Under the pieces are notes generated by a model. The model was not told the DNA's origin and searched no databases. It saw nothing but the letters and a program-made list of their open reading frames with translations. A stretch of 44,340 nt of DNA from an uncultured Lachnospiraceae bacterium (lineage in GTDB: Bacteria > Bacillota > Clostridia > Lachnospirales > Lachnospiraceae), in contig CALWDR010000173.1 in assembly GCA_944376745.1 (NCBI GenBank), positions 1-44,340 on the forward strand, in the 5' to 3' direction. Shown piece after piece: positions 23,182-33,100 of this stretch. Each line of letters begins with the position of its first letter. The stretch's first letter is position 1. Both the position numbers and the translations under genes were made by a program.

Positions 23182-23767
23182 AGCGGGCGATTCCATCACC
23201 CGGGAATTTAGGGTGGGAGGTATCCGGGCCATGGAAGGGGAAGGGAACGAACGTAGATTCGTTTTAAGCTTCTCCAGCGAGGAACCTTATGCCAGGTGGT
23301 GGGGAACAGAGATCCTAGACCACAGTGTCGGCGCGGTTGATCTGAACCGGCTCAATGACATAGGGTGCCTGCTGTATAACCACAACCGGGACAAGGTCAT
23401 AGGAAAAATCCTACGGGCCTGGATAGAGAATGAACGCGGGCAGGCGGAGGTCGAATTTGACCAGGACGTCGAATCTGAGGTCATTTACCAGAAAGTGGCA
23501 AGTGGGACGCTTAAGGGCGTTTCTGTCGGCTACATGGTAGACAGTTGGGAGGAAGTAATGCCGGGAAAACAGTCGGCTGATGGCCGGTTTACAGGGCCGG
23601 TTGATATTGCAAGGAAATGGACACCTTATGAAATCTCCGTGGTAAGCGTTCCGGCGGACCCGACTGTGGGCGTCGGGAGGGAAATGGCGGACATGCATAA
23701 GGACACCAGGACACTCGACTATTACGCCCGGCAGCTTCAGGTAAACGCAAATTACTTTTTGAATTAG
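23132..23767 (+). CDS. HK97-type prohead protease
   Basis: A 211-residue phage serine protease. The core shows RRFVLSFSSEEPYARWWG, an LLYNHNRDKVIGKI segment (the H of the triad), VASGTLKGVSVGY (containing the serine) and KWTPYEISVVSVPADPTVGVGR. It removes scaffold or capsid N-terminal domains during head maturation, consistent with the coiled-coil N-terminus of the capsid gene next door. The start at 23132 follows GGAGG about 13 bases upstream and overlaps the portal end; a GTG/ATG further inside is possible. Confidence 0.88.
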   Translation: MTRETAPEEPQTRAKPKAGDSITREFRVGGIRAMEGEGNERRFVLSFSSEEPYARWWGTEILDHSVGAVDLNRLNDIGCLLYNHNRDKVIGKILRAWIENERGQAEVEFDQDVESEVIYQKVASGTLKGVSVGYMVDSWEEVMPGKQSADGRFTGPVDIARKWTPYEISVVSVPADPTVGVGREMADMHKDTRTLDYYARQLQVNANYFLN

Positions 23768-23781
23768 GAGGAAACAAGAAA

Positions 23782-25323
23782 ATGAACAAAAAGCAGCTTA
23801 GACAGCAGAAAATTGCCCGGCAGCAGGAACTTCTGAACGCCGCAAAAGCGGCAAAGAGGGACCTGAATGAAGCCGAGCGAGCAGAGTACGATGCCCTTCA
23901 GAGGGAGATTGAAAACTTGAACACGGAGATCGAAGCTGGGGAAAGACAGGCGGCTTCAGACCCAGCGGAAGCACCTGCCGCGACTCCCGGGAATGCGTCC
24001 GAGGGCGGAGACGCCCAGCAGCGCGCCATCGAAGGTGAGAGGACCCGCATAGCCGACATCACCAGTCTGTGCCGGGAATTTGGCATGGAGGACCAGTTTG
24101 CCGGCTTTATCAGCAACGGTAGCACCGTGGACCAGGTGCGGAGCGCAGTCATCCAGCACCTGCGTGGAACTGGTGCGCCCCTAAACCAGAGGGCACACGT
24201 AACCAATGACGAAGGGGATAAGTTCCGCAGGGCCGCCTCTGATGCCCTGATGATGCGGAGCGGTCTGAATCCGGAGCATGTGGAGGATGGTGCCAGGGAG
24301 CTTCGCTCCATGAGCCTGCGGGATTTCGCGATTGAGTGCTTATCCCGTGAGGGCCACGGGACCGGGGAACTCATCCGTATGAGCTCGGATGACCTGTACA
24401 CTGAGCTGCTCCGGACTTTTTACAATCCATCCGCAGCGTTCCCGGCCATCATGGATTCCACCATCCGCAAGAGTATCGTGGAACTGTACAACATGGTGCC
24501 CACCACGTTCCAGGCATGGACCCAGAAGGGATCCTTGAACGACTTTAAGGAGACCAGCGACCACGAGTACGTTATCGGCGGCGTCGGCGAGTTCCTGAAG
24601 GTTCCCGAGAATGGTGAGATCAAGGCGGACCTTCCCAGGACGGAACTGCTGCCGACCCGGAAACTGGAAACCTACGGGAAACAGTTCTCCATGACCCGGC
24701 AGGCGTTTATCAACGATGATATCGGGTTCCTGACCAAGGTTCCAGGCCTGTACGCTACCAAAGCCAAGCAGACCATTGACAAGCAGTGCTACCGTCTGCT
24801 GTACGATAATGGAAAGATCTTTGACGGCAAGGCCCTGTTCCATGCAGACCATAACAACCTGATCAAGACTGGCAGCAAGCCGACCCAGGTATCCATCCAG
24901 GAGATCATCTTGCAGATGCAAAAGCAGACGGATCAGTTTGGAGAGGCTATCTACATCACGCCTCAGTATCTCATCGTTCCTGTAGGTTACGAATTTGACC
25001 TGGCTGTGATCTTCAATTCTGCTCAGGTTACCGGATCTTCCAACAACGATTACAACCCGCTGCACAACTATCCGCTGACGGTTGTTCAGACCCCTGTGCT
25101 TAACGCATTGGCTGGGACAAATGCCTGCCCGTGGTTTATGGTTGCGAACCATTTGAGCGCCCGCGGCATCCAGGTGGATTACCTCAATGGACAGGAGACC
25201 CCGACCGTGCGGCGGATGGAGGCACCCGGCGTCCTTGGGTTTACCTGGGACGTGTACCTTGACTGGGGTATTTCGGTCCGTGATTTCCGCGGAATCGCGA
25301 AGAACCCCGGCGCAGTAGTGTAA
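23782..25323 (+). CDS. Major capsid protein with N-terminal scaffold domain
   Basis: A 513-residue head protein. Residues 1-60 form a charged coiled coil like the HK97 delta domain and are probably cleaved by the protease encoded just upstream. A variable linker (about 60-80) precedes an HK97-fold body with the TRKLETYGKQFSMTRQAFINDD segment typical of the Mu/P2-type group. AGGAGG lies ahead. It assembles the icosahedral shell. The family assignment rests on pattern and order. Confidence 0.88.
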   Translation: MNKKQLRQQKIARQQELLNAAKAAKRDLNEAERAEYDALQREIENLNTEIEAGERQAASDPAEAPAATPGNASEGGDAQQRAIEGERTRIADITSLCREFGMEDQFAGFISNGSTVDQVRSAVIQHLRGTGAPLNQRAHVTNDEGDKFRRAASDALMMRSGLNPEHVEDGARELRSMSLRDFAIECLSREGHGTGELIRMSSDDLYTELLRTFYNPSAAFPAIMDSTIRKSIVELYNMVPTTFQAWTQKGSLNDFKETSDHEYVIGGVGEFLKVPENGEIKADLPRTELLPTRKLETYGKQFSMTRQAFINDDIGFLTKVPGLYATKAKQTIDKQCYRLLYDNGKIFDGKALFHADHNNLIKTGSKPTQVSIQEIILQMQKQTDQFGEAIYITPQYLIVPVGYEFDLAVIFNSAQVTGSSNNDYNPLHNYPLTVVQTPVLNALAGTNACPWFMVANHLSARGIQVDYLNGQETPTVRRMEAPGVLGFTWDVYLDWGISVRDFRGIAKNPGAVV

Positions 25324-25338
25324 AAGGAGGAGAAACTG

Positions 25339-25689
25339 ATGAAAGCAAAATACTGGCAGAGAGGCGAGAGCCTCGATTATTTGAACAACACAGAAGACAC
25401 CATTGAAGCCACTACGGTGGTTGCCCTTGGCAACCTGGTGGGCGTTGTCGGCACGGATATTCCCGCCGGAGAAATGGGCAGCGTTATCATTGCCGGCGTT
25501 TTTGAGATGGAGAAAACCGGCACCGAAGCGATCACGCAGGGAGCGCAGGTTTATTTTGACGGCGCGGGGATCACCGGTGCCGCAGATGACGGTGCTTCCA
25601 GCGGGGCCGTAGCCTACACACCGGCAGGCTACGCGGCCCAGGCGGCGGATGCAGATGACACGACCATCCTGGTGAAATTGCTGGGATAA
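25339..25689 (+). CDS. Capsid decoration protein (DUF2190)
   Basis: A 116-residue, all-beta protein matching DUF2190: ALGNLVGVVGTDIPAGEMGS, a VFEMEKTG turn, and GAQVYFDGAGITG. DUF2190 proteins trimerise on the outside of the shell and stabilise it. It directly follows the capsid gene with AAAGGAGG ahead. The hairpin at 25699 follows. Confidence 0.85.
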   Translation: MKAKYWQRGESLDYLNNTEDTIEATTVVALGNLVGVVGTDIPAGEMGSVIIAGVFEMEKTGTEAITQGAQVYFDGAGITGAADDGASSGAVAYTPAGYAAQAADADDTTILVKLLG

Positions 25690-25698
25690 TGGCATGTA

Positions 25699-25726
25699 TG
25701 GCATGGCGGCTCCGGCTGCCATGCCA
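25699..25726 (+). other. Hairpin between head and head-tail completion genes
   Basis: A 12-bp arm TGGCATGGCGGC pairs with GCTGCCATGCCA over a TCCG tetraloop, with one G-T pair. No T-run follows, so it is more likely a processing or stability hairpin, which could help keep capsid and decoration protein levels above those of the following genes. Confidence 0.55.
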
Positions 25727-25744
25727 CGGTAAAGGCGGTGTGAA

Positions 25745-26074
25745 ATGACATTCAAAGAACAGATTGCGCTGGACAACAAGAGGGTATTCCTGAACCTTTT
25801 AGAGTTTGCAGATATCCATCTCATTGGCGGGAAGAAAATGCCGTGTGTCATTGACAACAATGAGCTGATTGAGAGGGAAAAAAGATACCAGAATGGTGTG
25901 TACGGCGATGGGGTGTACGTGAAGCAGCTTCTCGTCTATGTCAAGGCGGAGGATTTTGGAGCGCTTCCGGCTATTGGCAGGAGCCTCACGGTGGACAAAA
26001 AAAGCTATCTGGTGACTGACGCAATCGACGAGGATGGCATTTACTCAATTACCCTGGAGGCGAACAGGACATGA
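25745..26074 (+). CDS. Head-tail joining protein
   Basis: A 109-residue mostly beta protein with no strong named motif. It has a short helical start, then LLVYVKAEDFGALPAIG and VDKKSYLVTDAIDEDGIYSITLEA, the pattern of phage head-completion and GpFII-like adaptors. Its place between capsid decoration and the minor tail protein supports that role. The end overlaps the next gene by four bases (ATGA). Confidence 0.65.
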   Translation: MTFKEQIALDNKRVFLNLLEFADIHLIGGKKMPCVIDNNELIEREKRYQNGVYGDGVYVKQLLVYVKAEDFGALPAIGRSLTVDKKSYLVTDAIDEDGIYSITLEANRT

Positions 26075-26688
26075 TACATTTCCAAGTTGAGATGGACGAC
26101 CTCACGCGGATAGAATCTGCGCTGGGGATGGCTAAGGACAAGTCAAAAATGGTACTTCGGAGCGCCATCAACAATACTGCGAAGCAGTCGGTAACAAAAC
26201 TCGTGGACAAGGCCACCAGCATGTATCACACCAAAAAAAAGACGGTACGGCAGACCCTTACCACGAAAAAAGCGACGACAGGTAACCTGGTAGCAGTCAT
26301 CCGCTCGTCCGGCCCATCGAATGAGCTGTATGATTTCCGGGTATCTCCTCGGACGTATAATCCCAAGCATCGGCCCCGCCGGGGGCATACCGGGAACGTC
26401 CGGAGAGACAGGAAGCCTGGAAGGCTGGTTATGCTTCCGGGAACCTCTGGGGATCAGTATAAGGCATTTGTGATCCGTTATAAAAACGGTCATGTCACTG
26501 TCGCCCAGCGTGTCCCCGGGAAACGTATGAAGTCAGACCCGAGCAGGGAGGCGGTAAAAACCTTGCAATCGCTGTCTGTCCCTGCCATGCTCGGGGGTGA
26601 GAAGGGTGTTTACAGGGAATTGGAGCCGCAGATCAATGACATGCTGCAGAGAAATATCCAGGCGCAGATAAAGCAGTATCTGAAGTAG
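26071..26688 (+). CDS. Minor tail protein, GpZ-like
   Basis: A 205-residue basic protein of the prophage minor tail protein Z type (lambda GpZ): an LRSAINNTAKQSVTKLVDK helix, a GNLVAVIRSSG strand and a charged PRTYNPKHRPRRG loop, ending in a helical QINDMLQRNIQAQIK. GpZ completes the head-proximal end of the tail. It is coupled to the previous gene by ATGA. Confidence 0.7.
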   Translation: MIHFQVEMDDLTRIESALGMAKDKSKMVLRSAINNTAKQSVTKLVDKATSMYHTKKKTVRQTLTTKKATTGNLVAVIRSSGPSNELYDFRVSPRTYNPKHRPRRGHTGNVRRDRKPGRLVMLPGTSGDQYKAFVIRYKNGHVTVAQRVPGKRMKSDPSREAVKTLQSLSVPAMLGGEKGVYRELEPQINDMLQRNIQAQIKQYLK

Positions 26689-26697
26689 GAGGGAGCC

Positions 26698-27165
26698 ATG
26701 ACACCACTTATATTGCAGGATAATCTTGCGGAGGAGATCAGTCGCATTCTGGACGGCTGCCTTTATAAGACACCGGCGGGGGAGCGTATCCCTATCCATG
26801 TGTTTAAGCAGGCGCTGCCAGTAAACGAAGCGGATGATGATGCCGATCCGGTGCCTTACATTATTGTCCGTCTCCAGAATGGCGAGGATAAGGGCACAGG
26901 CGATAGCACAAACACCGTGAGCCTGGTTGTTGTCATCGGTGTATGGGATGACAGCTCAGATTCCCAGGGATACCGGGATGTGATGAACATTATCCAAAAA
27001 ATATATGAAAGGTTCCACAAAGACCCGATTTTAAATGGTATTGCCGCTTACAGCGGAGAATTTGACTGGGCGTTAAATGAGGATGATTACTATCCTTATT
27101 TTTTTGGTGCTTGCAGCCTGAAATTCCATATCGCGGCGATCAGAAGGGAGGATAGATATACATGA
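26698..27165 (+). CDS. Tail completion / terminator protein
   Basis: A 155-residue protein behind GGAGG. It has an alpha-beta pattern with a beta hairpin PVPYIIVRLQNGEDKG, a VVVIGVWDDSSDSQGYRDVMNI segment and aromatic-rich end, as in tail terminator proteins that cap the tube and set its length. Its place between GpZ-like and sheath genes fits. The end overlaps the next gene by four bases (ATGA). Confidence 0.65.
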   Translation: MTPLILQDNLAEEISRILDGCLYKTPAGERIPIHVFKQALPVNEADDDADPVPYIIVRLQNGEDKGTGDSTNTVSLVVVIGVWDDSSDSQGYRDVMNIIQKIYERFHKDPILNGIAAYSGEFDWALNEDDYYPYFFGACSLKFHIAAIRREDRYT

Positions 27166-27554
27166 GCGACATGAACGCAAAAGAGAACATGGTGGCGGAG
27201 ACGCAGGTTCAGACGCAGGCCAAGGCTGCCGAAGCCTCTGCCAAGACAGCGGAAGATGCCTCAAAGATAGCCAGAACTACAGTGAAGCCGGCCACCAAGA
27301 TTGAGCCTGCCGGAAAAAAGAAAACGCAGGAAAATGTGATGTATTTAGGCCCGACCATTGCCGGAAAGGTAAAGCAGGGGACTATCTTTAAGGGCGGCAT
27401 TCTGCCGGCGACGGTACAGGAATGCGTGGCGCAGTTCCCAGCAATGACGAAGCTGTTCGTTCCGGTTTCAAAGCTCCCGGAGGCAACGAAGGCTTTAAAC
27501 AAAAAACAAGGTGTCCTGGCGGCTATTTACGCCCAGACAGCCAGTAAATTTTAA
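27162..27554 (+). CDS. Conserved hypothetical, tail region
   Basis: A 130-residue protein with an unusual N-terminal 45 residues rich in Ala, Lys and Thr (probably a flexible or coiled arm) and a compact C-terminal half (YLGPTIAGKVKQGTIFKGG). It lies between the tail terminator and sheath genes, where contractile prophages of Clostridia carry a small conserved gene of unknown role. No specific family. It is coupled to the preceding gene by ATGA and ends 14 bases before the sheath gene. Confidence 0.6.
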   Translation: MSDMNAKENMVAETQVQTQAKAAEASAKTAEDASKIARTTVKPATKIEPAGKKKTQENVMYLGPTIAGKVKQGTIFKGGILPATVQECVAQFPAMTKLFVPVSKLPEATKALNKKQGVLAAIYAQTASKF

Positions 27555-27568
27555 AGGAGGACAAACAC

Positions 27569-29008
27569 ATGGCATATATGCATGGAGTGCGGATTCAAGA
27601 GAATCCCACAAGCGTTTCCACCCCTGTCACCTATGAGGGCGGTGTCCCGGTCATTTTCGGAACCGCGCCCGTTAATCTGGCGGCAGACCCGGCAAACGCG
27701 GTAAACAAATTGTTCCTGTGCCGGACCTTTGCAGAGGCGAAGGCGGCGGTTGGTTATTCCGAGGACTATGGCAGCTATACGCTGTGCCAGGCCATGGATG
27801 CCTTTTTCAAGGTATTCGGCGTTGGTCCTGTGGTGCTCTGCAATGTGCTTGACCCGGCAACCCACAAAAAGACCTACAGCGAGACTCTGGACGTGGTAGA
27901 CGGGCAGGCCATTTCTGCCACTCTGGGGGTGCTGCTGGACGGGCTGACAGTTCAGGCCGATTCCGCCGACCTGGCGTTGGATACGGACTACACAGTGGAG
28001 TTTAACGAGGCCGGCTATCTTGTCCTTACTGTCATCAAGGAGGCTGTTACGTCCGTCACCTTAAGCGGCAATATGCTGGACCCTACGACGGTCACGGCTG
28101 CGGAGGTTATCGGTTCCTATGATTCCGAGACCGGGGCAGAGACCGGATTCGAGTTGGTGCGGAAGGTATACCCGACCTTCGGTATATATCCCGGCCTGTT
28201 CTTGGCTCCCGGGTGGACACAGGACCCTGCCGTGGCGCTGGCTCTTGCGGCGAAATGTACAGACATCAACGGCATGTTTAAGAGCGAGTGCATTGTGGAT
28301 ATTGACTGCTCCGCCGATGGGGCGACCAAGTACACCGACGTCCCGGCAGCCAAAGAGGACATGGGGCTCACGAGTGAGCATGCCATCCTTCTGTGGCCCA
28401 TGGTCCAGTATAATGGCAAGATCATGGCATATTCCGCCATGTATGCCGCCATGGTCTGTTATGAGGACTACAACAACGATTCCGTTCCCAACTTGTCCCC
28501 CTCTAACCGCCTGCTGAACATAAGCGCCACGGTGCTGGCAGACGGCACCGAAGTCAATCTTGACACGGTGCAGGGCAATGAGCTTAATGCGGTGGGCGTG
28601 GTGACTGCGGTAAACCTCAATGGATTTAAGGCCTGGGGTAACAATACCGCGGCCTACCCTGGAGTCACGGACCCCAAGGATCGGTGGATCTGCTGCCGGA
28701 GGTTCTTTTCCTGGTGGGGGAACAGTTTCATAACCACCTACATGGAAAAGGTAGACAGCCCGGCCAACTACCGGCTGATCGAGTCCATCGTTGATTCGGA
28801 AAACGTCCGCGGTAACAGCCTTGTATCTCAGGGCAAGTGTGCCGGAATCCGGATGGTCTATAACCAGGAGGAGAACACGATTGAGAATGTCCTTAACGGC
28901 AAGATCGTTTTCCATCAGTACCTGGCGCCGTATACGCCGGCGGAGGACATTCTCAACATCCTGGAATTTGACCCATCTATGCTCGAAGCAGCTTTAGGAG
29001 GTGAATAG
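27569..29008 (+). CDS. Contractile tail sheath protein
   Basis: A 479-residue sheath subunit (P2 FI / Mu L type). It opens with HGVRIQENPTS and VTYEGGVPVIFGTAPVN, has GVGPVVLCNVLDP, and ends in the conserved C-terminal domain with a WICCRRFFSWWGNS segment. A long beta-rich insertion (about 110-200) probably faces outward. Sheath subunits wrap the tube and contract to drive it into the cell. The tube gene follows directly. AAAGGAGG is ahead of the start. Confidence 0.92.
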   Translation: MAYMHGVRIQENPTSVSTPVTYEGGVPVIFGTAPVNLAADPANAVNKLFLCRTFAEAKAAVGYSEDYGSYTLCQAMDAFFKVFGVGPVVLCNVLDPATHKKTYSETLDVVDGQAISATLGVLLDGLTVQADSADLALDTDYTVEFNEAGYLVLTVIKEAVTSVTLSGNMLDPTTVTAAEVIGSYDSETGAETGFELVRKVYPTFGIYPGLFLAPGWTQDPAVALALAAKCTDINGMFKSECIVDIDCSADGATKYTDVPAAKEDMGLTSEHAILLWPMVQYNGKIMAYSAMYAAMVCYEDYNNDSVPNLSPSNRLLNISATVLADGTEVNLDTVQGNELNAVGVVTAVNLNGFKAWGNNTAAYPGVTDPKDRWICCRRFFSWWGNSFITTYMEKVDSPANYRLIESIVDSENVRGNSLVSQGKCAGIRMVYNQEENTIENVLNGKIVFHQYLAPYTPAEDILNILEFDPSMLEAALGGE

Positions 29009-29009
29009 A

Positions 29010-29537
29010 ATGAGTAGCGTAAACAATGTACCAGAGGTTATCAACAATTACAATGTGTATAACAGAGGAAATCGACTCATTGGTGTATCTGGAGCTGTGG
29101 CATTGCCAAGTTTCGATGGTATTACCGAGGAGGTTAGCGGAGCTGGCGTCCTTGGCACCTATGAGACCGCAATCCCTGGAATGTATTCCTCAATAGTTCA
29201 GGAGGTTCCCTTCCGCATTCTGGATGAGGATGCTTTTTCCCTGATGAACCCCAACGATCCTGTGGATTTGACGTTCCGCTCTGCTGTACAGTCTACGAAC
29301 AAAAATACCATGGCGCTCGGGATGCGTAGTATCCGCATTGTAGAGAGAGGCAGGCTTAAAAGTTTCTCGCCCGGATCCTTGGAGCAGGGGAAACAGATGG
29401 GAGCAACCTTGACGTTGGAAGTGCTTTATTTTCTGATTGAGATAGACGGCAAGACCATGCTGGAACTTGACAAACTGAATTCCGTGTTTGTCGTGAATGG
29501 AAAGGATCTTCTGGAGAAAGTGAGGGCATATAGCTGA
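29010..29537 (+). CDS. Major tail tube protein
   Basis: A 175-residue tube protein (P2 FII type): NNVPEVINNYNVYNRGNRLIG at the N-terminus, then beta strands such as LTLEVLYFLIEIDG. The tube is the channel for DNA ejection. I start at ATG 29010, which has TAGGAGGTG properly spaced; a GTG at 29001 is too close to that site and overlaps the sheath stop. One-base overlap with the chaperone gene. Confidence 0.88.
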   Translation: MSSVNNVPEVINNYNVYNRGNRLIGVSGAVALPSFDGITEEVSGAGVLGTYETAIPGMYSSIVQEVPFRILDEDAFSLMNPNDPVDLTFRSAVQSTNKNTMALGMRSIRIVERGRLKSFSPGSLEQGKQMGATLTLEVLYFLIEIDGKTMLELDKLNSVFVVNGKDLLEKVRAYS

Positions 29538-29941
29538 TGTATGAGAACAACAATCTGGACGAACTGGCCAGAAAAGTGGAGCAGCAGGCGTTGAACGAGA
29601 CAGGGAACGCTTTGCAGGCACCGGCGCAGAAGCCGGAAACCGAGGTGGAAGAGAGCCTGGTCATCAAGTTTAACAAGCCGTATCTTTTCGAAGGCAGGAC
29701 TTATGACGGGATAGATCTCTCCGGGATGGAGGAGATGACTGCTGCGGATATGATTGCTGTCAGCAAGCTCGTTTCAAGGTCCTCCGGTGTTGATGTGATT
29801 CCGGAGGTGTCTCTGGAATATGCCTGTCACTTCGCCGCCCGGGCGGCGAACCAGCCCGTGGAATTTTTCCTTTATCTCCCGCCCAGGGAGGTCATGAAGG
29901 TCAAAAACCGCGTGATGGGTTTTTTATTCGGGTCGGATTAA
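29537..29941 (+). CDS. Tail assembly chaperone (P2 gpE-like)
   Basis: A 134-residue protein corresponding to gpE of P2: a disordered N-terminus, then the FNKPYLFEGRTYDGIDLSGMEEMTAADMIAV segment typical of phage tail assembly chaperones. It binds the tape measure and guides tube polymerisation. It starts with ATG overlapping the tube stop. The 3' end contains a TTTTTTA slippery site that yields a longer form (29537-30129). Confidence 0.85.
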   Translation: MYENNNLDELARKVEQQALNETGNALQAPAQKPETEVEESLVIKFNKPYLFEGRTYDGIDLSGMEEMTAADMIAVSKLVSRSSGVDVIPEVSLEYACHFAARAANQPVEFFLYLPPREVMKVKNRVMGFLFGSD

Positions 29942-30129
29942 GACCGTCCGACGTGCCAAAGTTACGGAAAATCATCATACAGTTGTCCATGACGCTGCAG
30001 ACAGGGATTGATTATCTATCGTCCCTGTCTGTTTTAGAATTACTCGAAACGATCAAGGAGGTGGCAGAGGTTGTCAACGACAGGAAGAGAATATCAGCTC
30101 GCAATAAGGATCGCAGGGGTCGTAGATAA
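29537..30129 (+). CDS. Frameshifted long tail chaperone (gpE+E'-like)
   Basis: A -1 shift on the heptamer T TTT TTA (29920-29926), in the exact codon phase for simultaneous slippage, joins the first 130 residues of the chaperone to 67 more residues read to TAA at 30127-30129. The added part is basic and helical (RPSDVPKLRKIIIQLSM, then LLETIKEVAEVVNDRKR). P2 gpE/E' and lambda gpG/GT use the same strategy, with the extended form made in minority. The extension overlaps the start of the tape measure gene. Confidence 0.75.
29920..29926 (+). promoter_or_regulatory. Ribosomal -1 frameshift site TTTTTTA
   Basis: The heptamer lies across GGT TTT TTA in the chaperone frame, the X XXY YYZ arrangement required. 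The zero-frame stop follows 15 bases later. No obvious strong hairpin was checked downstream. Confidence 0.7.
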
Positions 30130-33100
30130 GACTTTCAACACCAGTCTCACCTCTGCCAGATCAAAGCTGTCGGCGTTTGACAGCAATGTAAAAAAAATTG
30201 ATTCCAGTTTTACGTCTCTGGACAGAGGTTTTGATAAAGCGATAAGCGCCGGCGAGAAGTGTTTTTCCGTGATTGCTACCGCCGCCGGCGTTGCGGCCAC
30301 TGCAATAGGCGGCGCGGCAGTGGCCGCGGTCAATGTCGGCTCGGAATTCGAGTCAGCTTTTGCCGGCGTCCAGAAAACCGTGGACGCGACCCAGGAGGAG
30401 TATGCGGACCTCCGGCAGAGTATTCTGGATATGTCTAGAGAAATGCCTTCCAGTGCGTCCGAAATTGCCGCGGTAATGGAATCCGCCGGCCAGCTTGGAA
30501 TTGCCAAGGAAAACCTGGAGGACTTTACCCGCGTTATGATCAACATGGGGGTGTCCACGAACCTGTCGGCGGATGAGGCCGCTACAGCGCTGGCAAAGTT
30601 TTCCAATATCACCGGGATGGACCCGGCAAACTATGAACGTCTCGGCTCTGTCATTGTTGATCTGGGAAACAATTTTGCCACAACGGAAGCCGATATTGTG
30701 GAGATGGCAACGCGCCTGGCTTCCTCCGGAGATCTCGTTGGGCTTTCAGAGGCCCAGATCATGGCGCTGTCCACTGCAATGAGCTCGGTGGGAATTGAGG
30801 CAGAAGCCGGCGGATCATCCATGAGCAAGCTGTTAAAGGATATGCAGGTGGCGGTGGAACTGGGCGGGGATACTCTGCAGCAGTATGCTTCCGTGGCCAA
30901 CATGAGCGGAGAAGCATTTAGGCAGGCCTTCCAGGAGGATGCGGTTGTTGCGCTGTCTGCATTTCTGGACGGCCTGAATGACACAGAGCGGAACGGAAAG
31001 TCCGCCATCGCAATTCTGAACGAAATGGGACTGACAGAAGTCCGTTTATCAAATATGGTTCTTGCCCTATCAAACGCGGAAGGCGTTATGAGTGGCGCTA
31101 TCGAGACTGCGAACACTGCATGGGACGAGAATACTGCCCTTGCCATTGAGGCAGGCAAAAGGTATGAGACCTTTGAGAGCCAGATACAGATCCTGAAAAA
31201 CGGTTTTTCAGAGCTTGGTATTGCCGCTTATGACGAGATGCGGGAACCGCTCGCGGATGTTATCTCGTTTTTCACAGACAAGCTACACGGATTTACAGAT
31301 TACATGGGTGGAGCTGACGGGTTTAGCAAATGGATGGAGAACCTCAGCGCGGAGCTACCCACTTTGCAGCGGAAAGTCAAAAACGCATGGGGAGTAGTAT
31401 CCCCGTTTTTTGATGGGCTGCTGGAGGTTGGGAAGTGGTGTCTGAAGAATCCGGAGGCCATTGTATCCGTGATTACCGGGATCGGGACTGCGCTTGCGGC
31501 TTATAAGATAGCGTCCACGGTGTCCCACATTGTAAGCTCTGTCACGGCGTTGGCATCCAGCCCTGTCACGGGACCGATCCTGGCTATCGTATCCGCTATC
31601 GGTCTGGTGATGGGTGCCTATACGGCTTACAAGCAGTATGAGCAGAGCCTGGTGGATGACAGCCTGGCCGAGCACTTCGGGGACATCGCCCTGTCCATGG
31701 AGGACATCCAGCAGGTGGCGGAGTACATTGTGAGCTCCGACAGCCTGGGGAAAGTAAAAGAAGCGCTGGCGGCTTATGAGGACCTGGACGGATTTGCCGC
31801 GGTGATGGACGAGGCGGTTTCAGACATCAATAAGATGAACTGGAAAGTATCCATCGGTATGGAACTGACAGAGGAGGAGCAGGAGGCGTATAAGAGCGCT
31901 ATTGCGGAATATGCGGAAAATGCCCAGGAATACGCACAGCAGTCGCAGTATGCCGTGTCTCTCAATCTCTCGGTTGGTCTGTCGGATAATGACCTGGAAA
32001 GCCAAAATGTTGTGGATAAGGTCAACCAATTTTACCAGGATAAATACGACGAGTTGAGCAGCCTTGGAACGCAGCTCAACGAGGCGGTAACGACAGCGTT
32101 TAACGATGGCCTGCTTGACATTGAGGAAACCCAGGTGATCGCCGAAATACAGGCCCAGATGGCAGAGATTGAAAGATCCCTTGCTACAGGGGAACTTGAT
32201 GCACAGCTTTCCATCCTGGGGATGGAATATGCCGGAGGCGGGAGCCTTACCGCAGACTCCTTCCAAAACCTGCAGGAGGAAATCGCCAAGCAGGTGGACG
32301 CGGCAACGGAAGCATACAAGGAATCTTATGCCAAGAATTATGCTTCCATTCAGGCCACCTGGGAGGAAGGGGGATACCTGTCCGAAGCAGAGTATGAGAG
32401 TGCCTTGCAAGGTATACAGGAAGAATTCCTTGCAAACATTGGCGAGGCCCAAGCCAAAGCTATCAACTTCCAGATGGAAACCATTATGGATCAGTATGCC
32501 GGGGAACTGGATCCGGCGGTAGAGAATTACCTTCAGGCTGTCCAGGATACCCTTGGCAGCTACATGGAAAACGGGGAAGCTGACTGGCTTGACCGTCCCG
32601 TGATACTGTGGCAGGCAATGATAGACGAATTATCTGCAAATGATCTGGACAAGACCACCAGGCAGGCCATATCACAGCTTTTGGAGGCAATGGAGCCGTC
32701 CATGGAAGAGATGGAGCAGCTCAAACAGCAGTATGAGGCAATGGGGCAGGAGGTTCCTGAAGCCATTGCAAGCGGGCTGTCAGAGTATGCCTTACTGGAT
32801 GCACTGGCAAATCAGGATTACGCTGCCATCAGCTATGTTGTTGGAGAGCAGATAGCAGCGGGAGACTATGAGGGATTTTACAGCGACATCATAAATCAGC
32901 TCCAGAACATGGACGTCTACGGCCAGGAGGGCTATGTGCCGGATGGCGTAAAGTCGGCCATCGGCACAAGCATCGATGAGACATACTCCTATACCCAGGA
33001 GACCATTGATGCTTACTATTCTAACGGATTCACTACAGAGGCGGATCTGGACGTCAATATTAATCCAAGGATCAATATGCCAAATTCGTACTCCTCTGCG

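Noticed and set aside
24340-25860. Long minus-strand open frame opposite the capsid gene
   Set aside because: It is antisense to a clear capsid gene, has no ribosome site and no recognisable domain.
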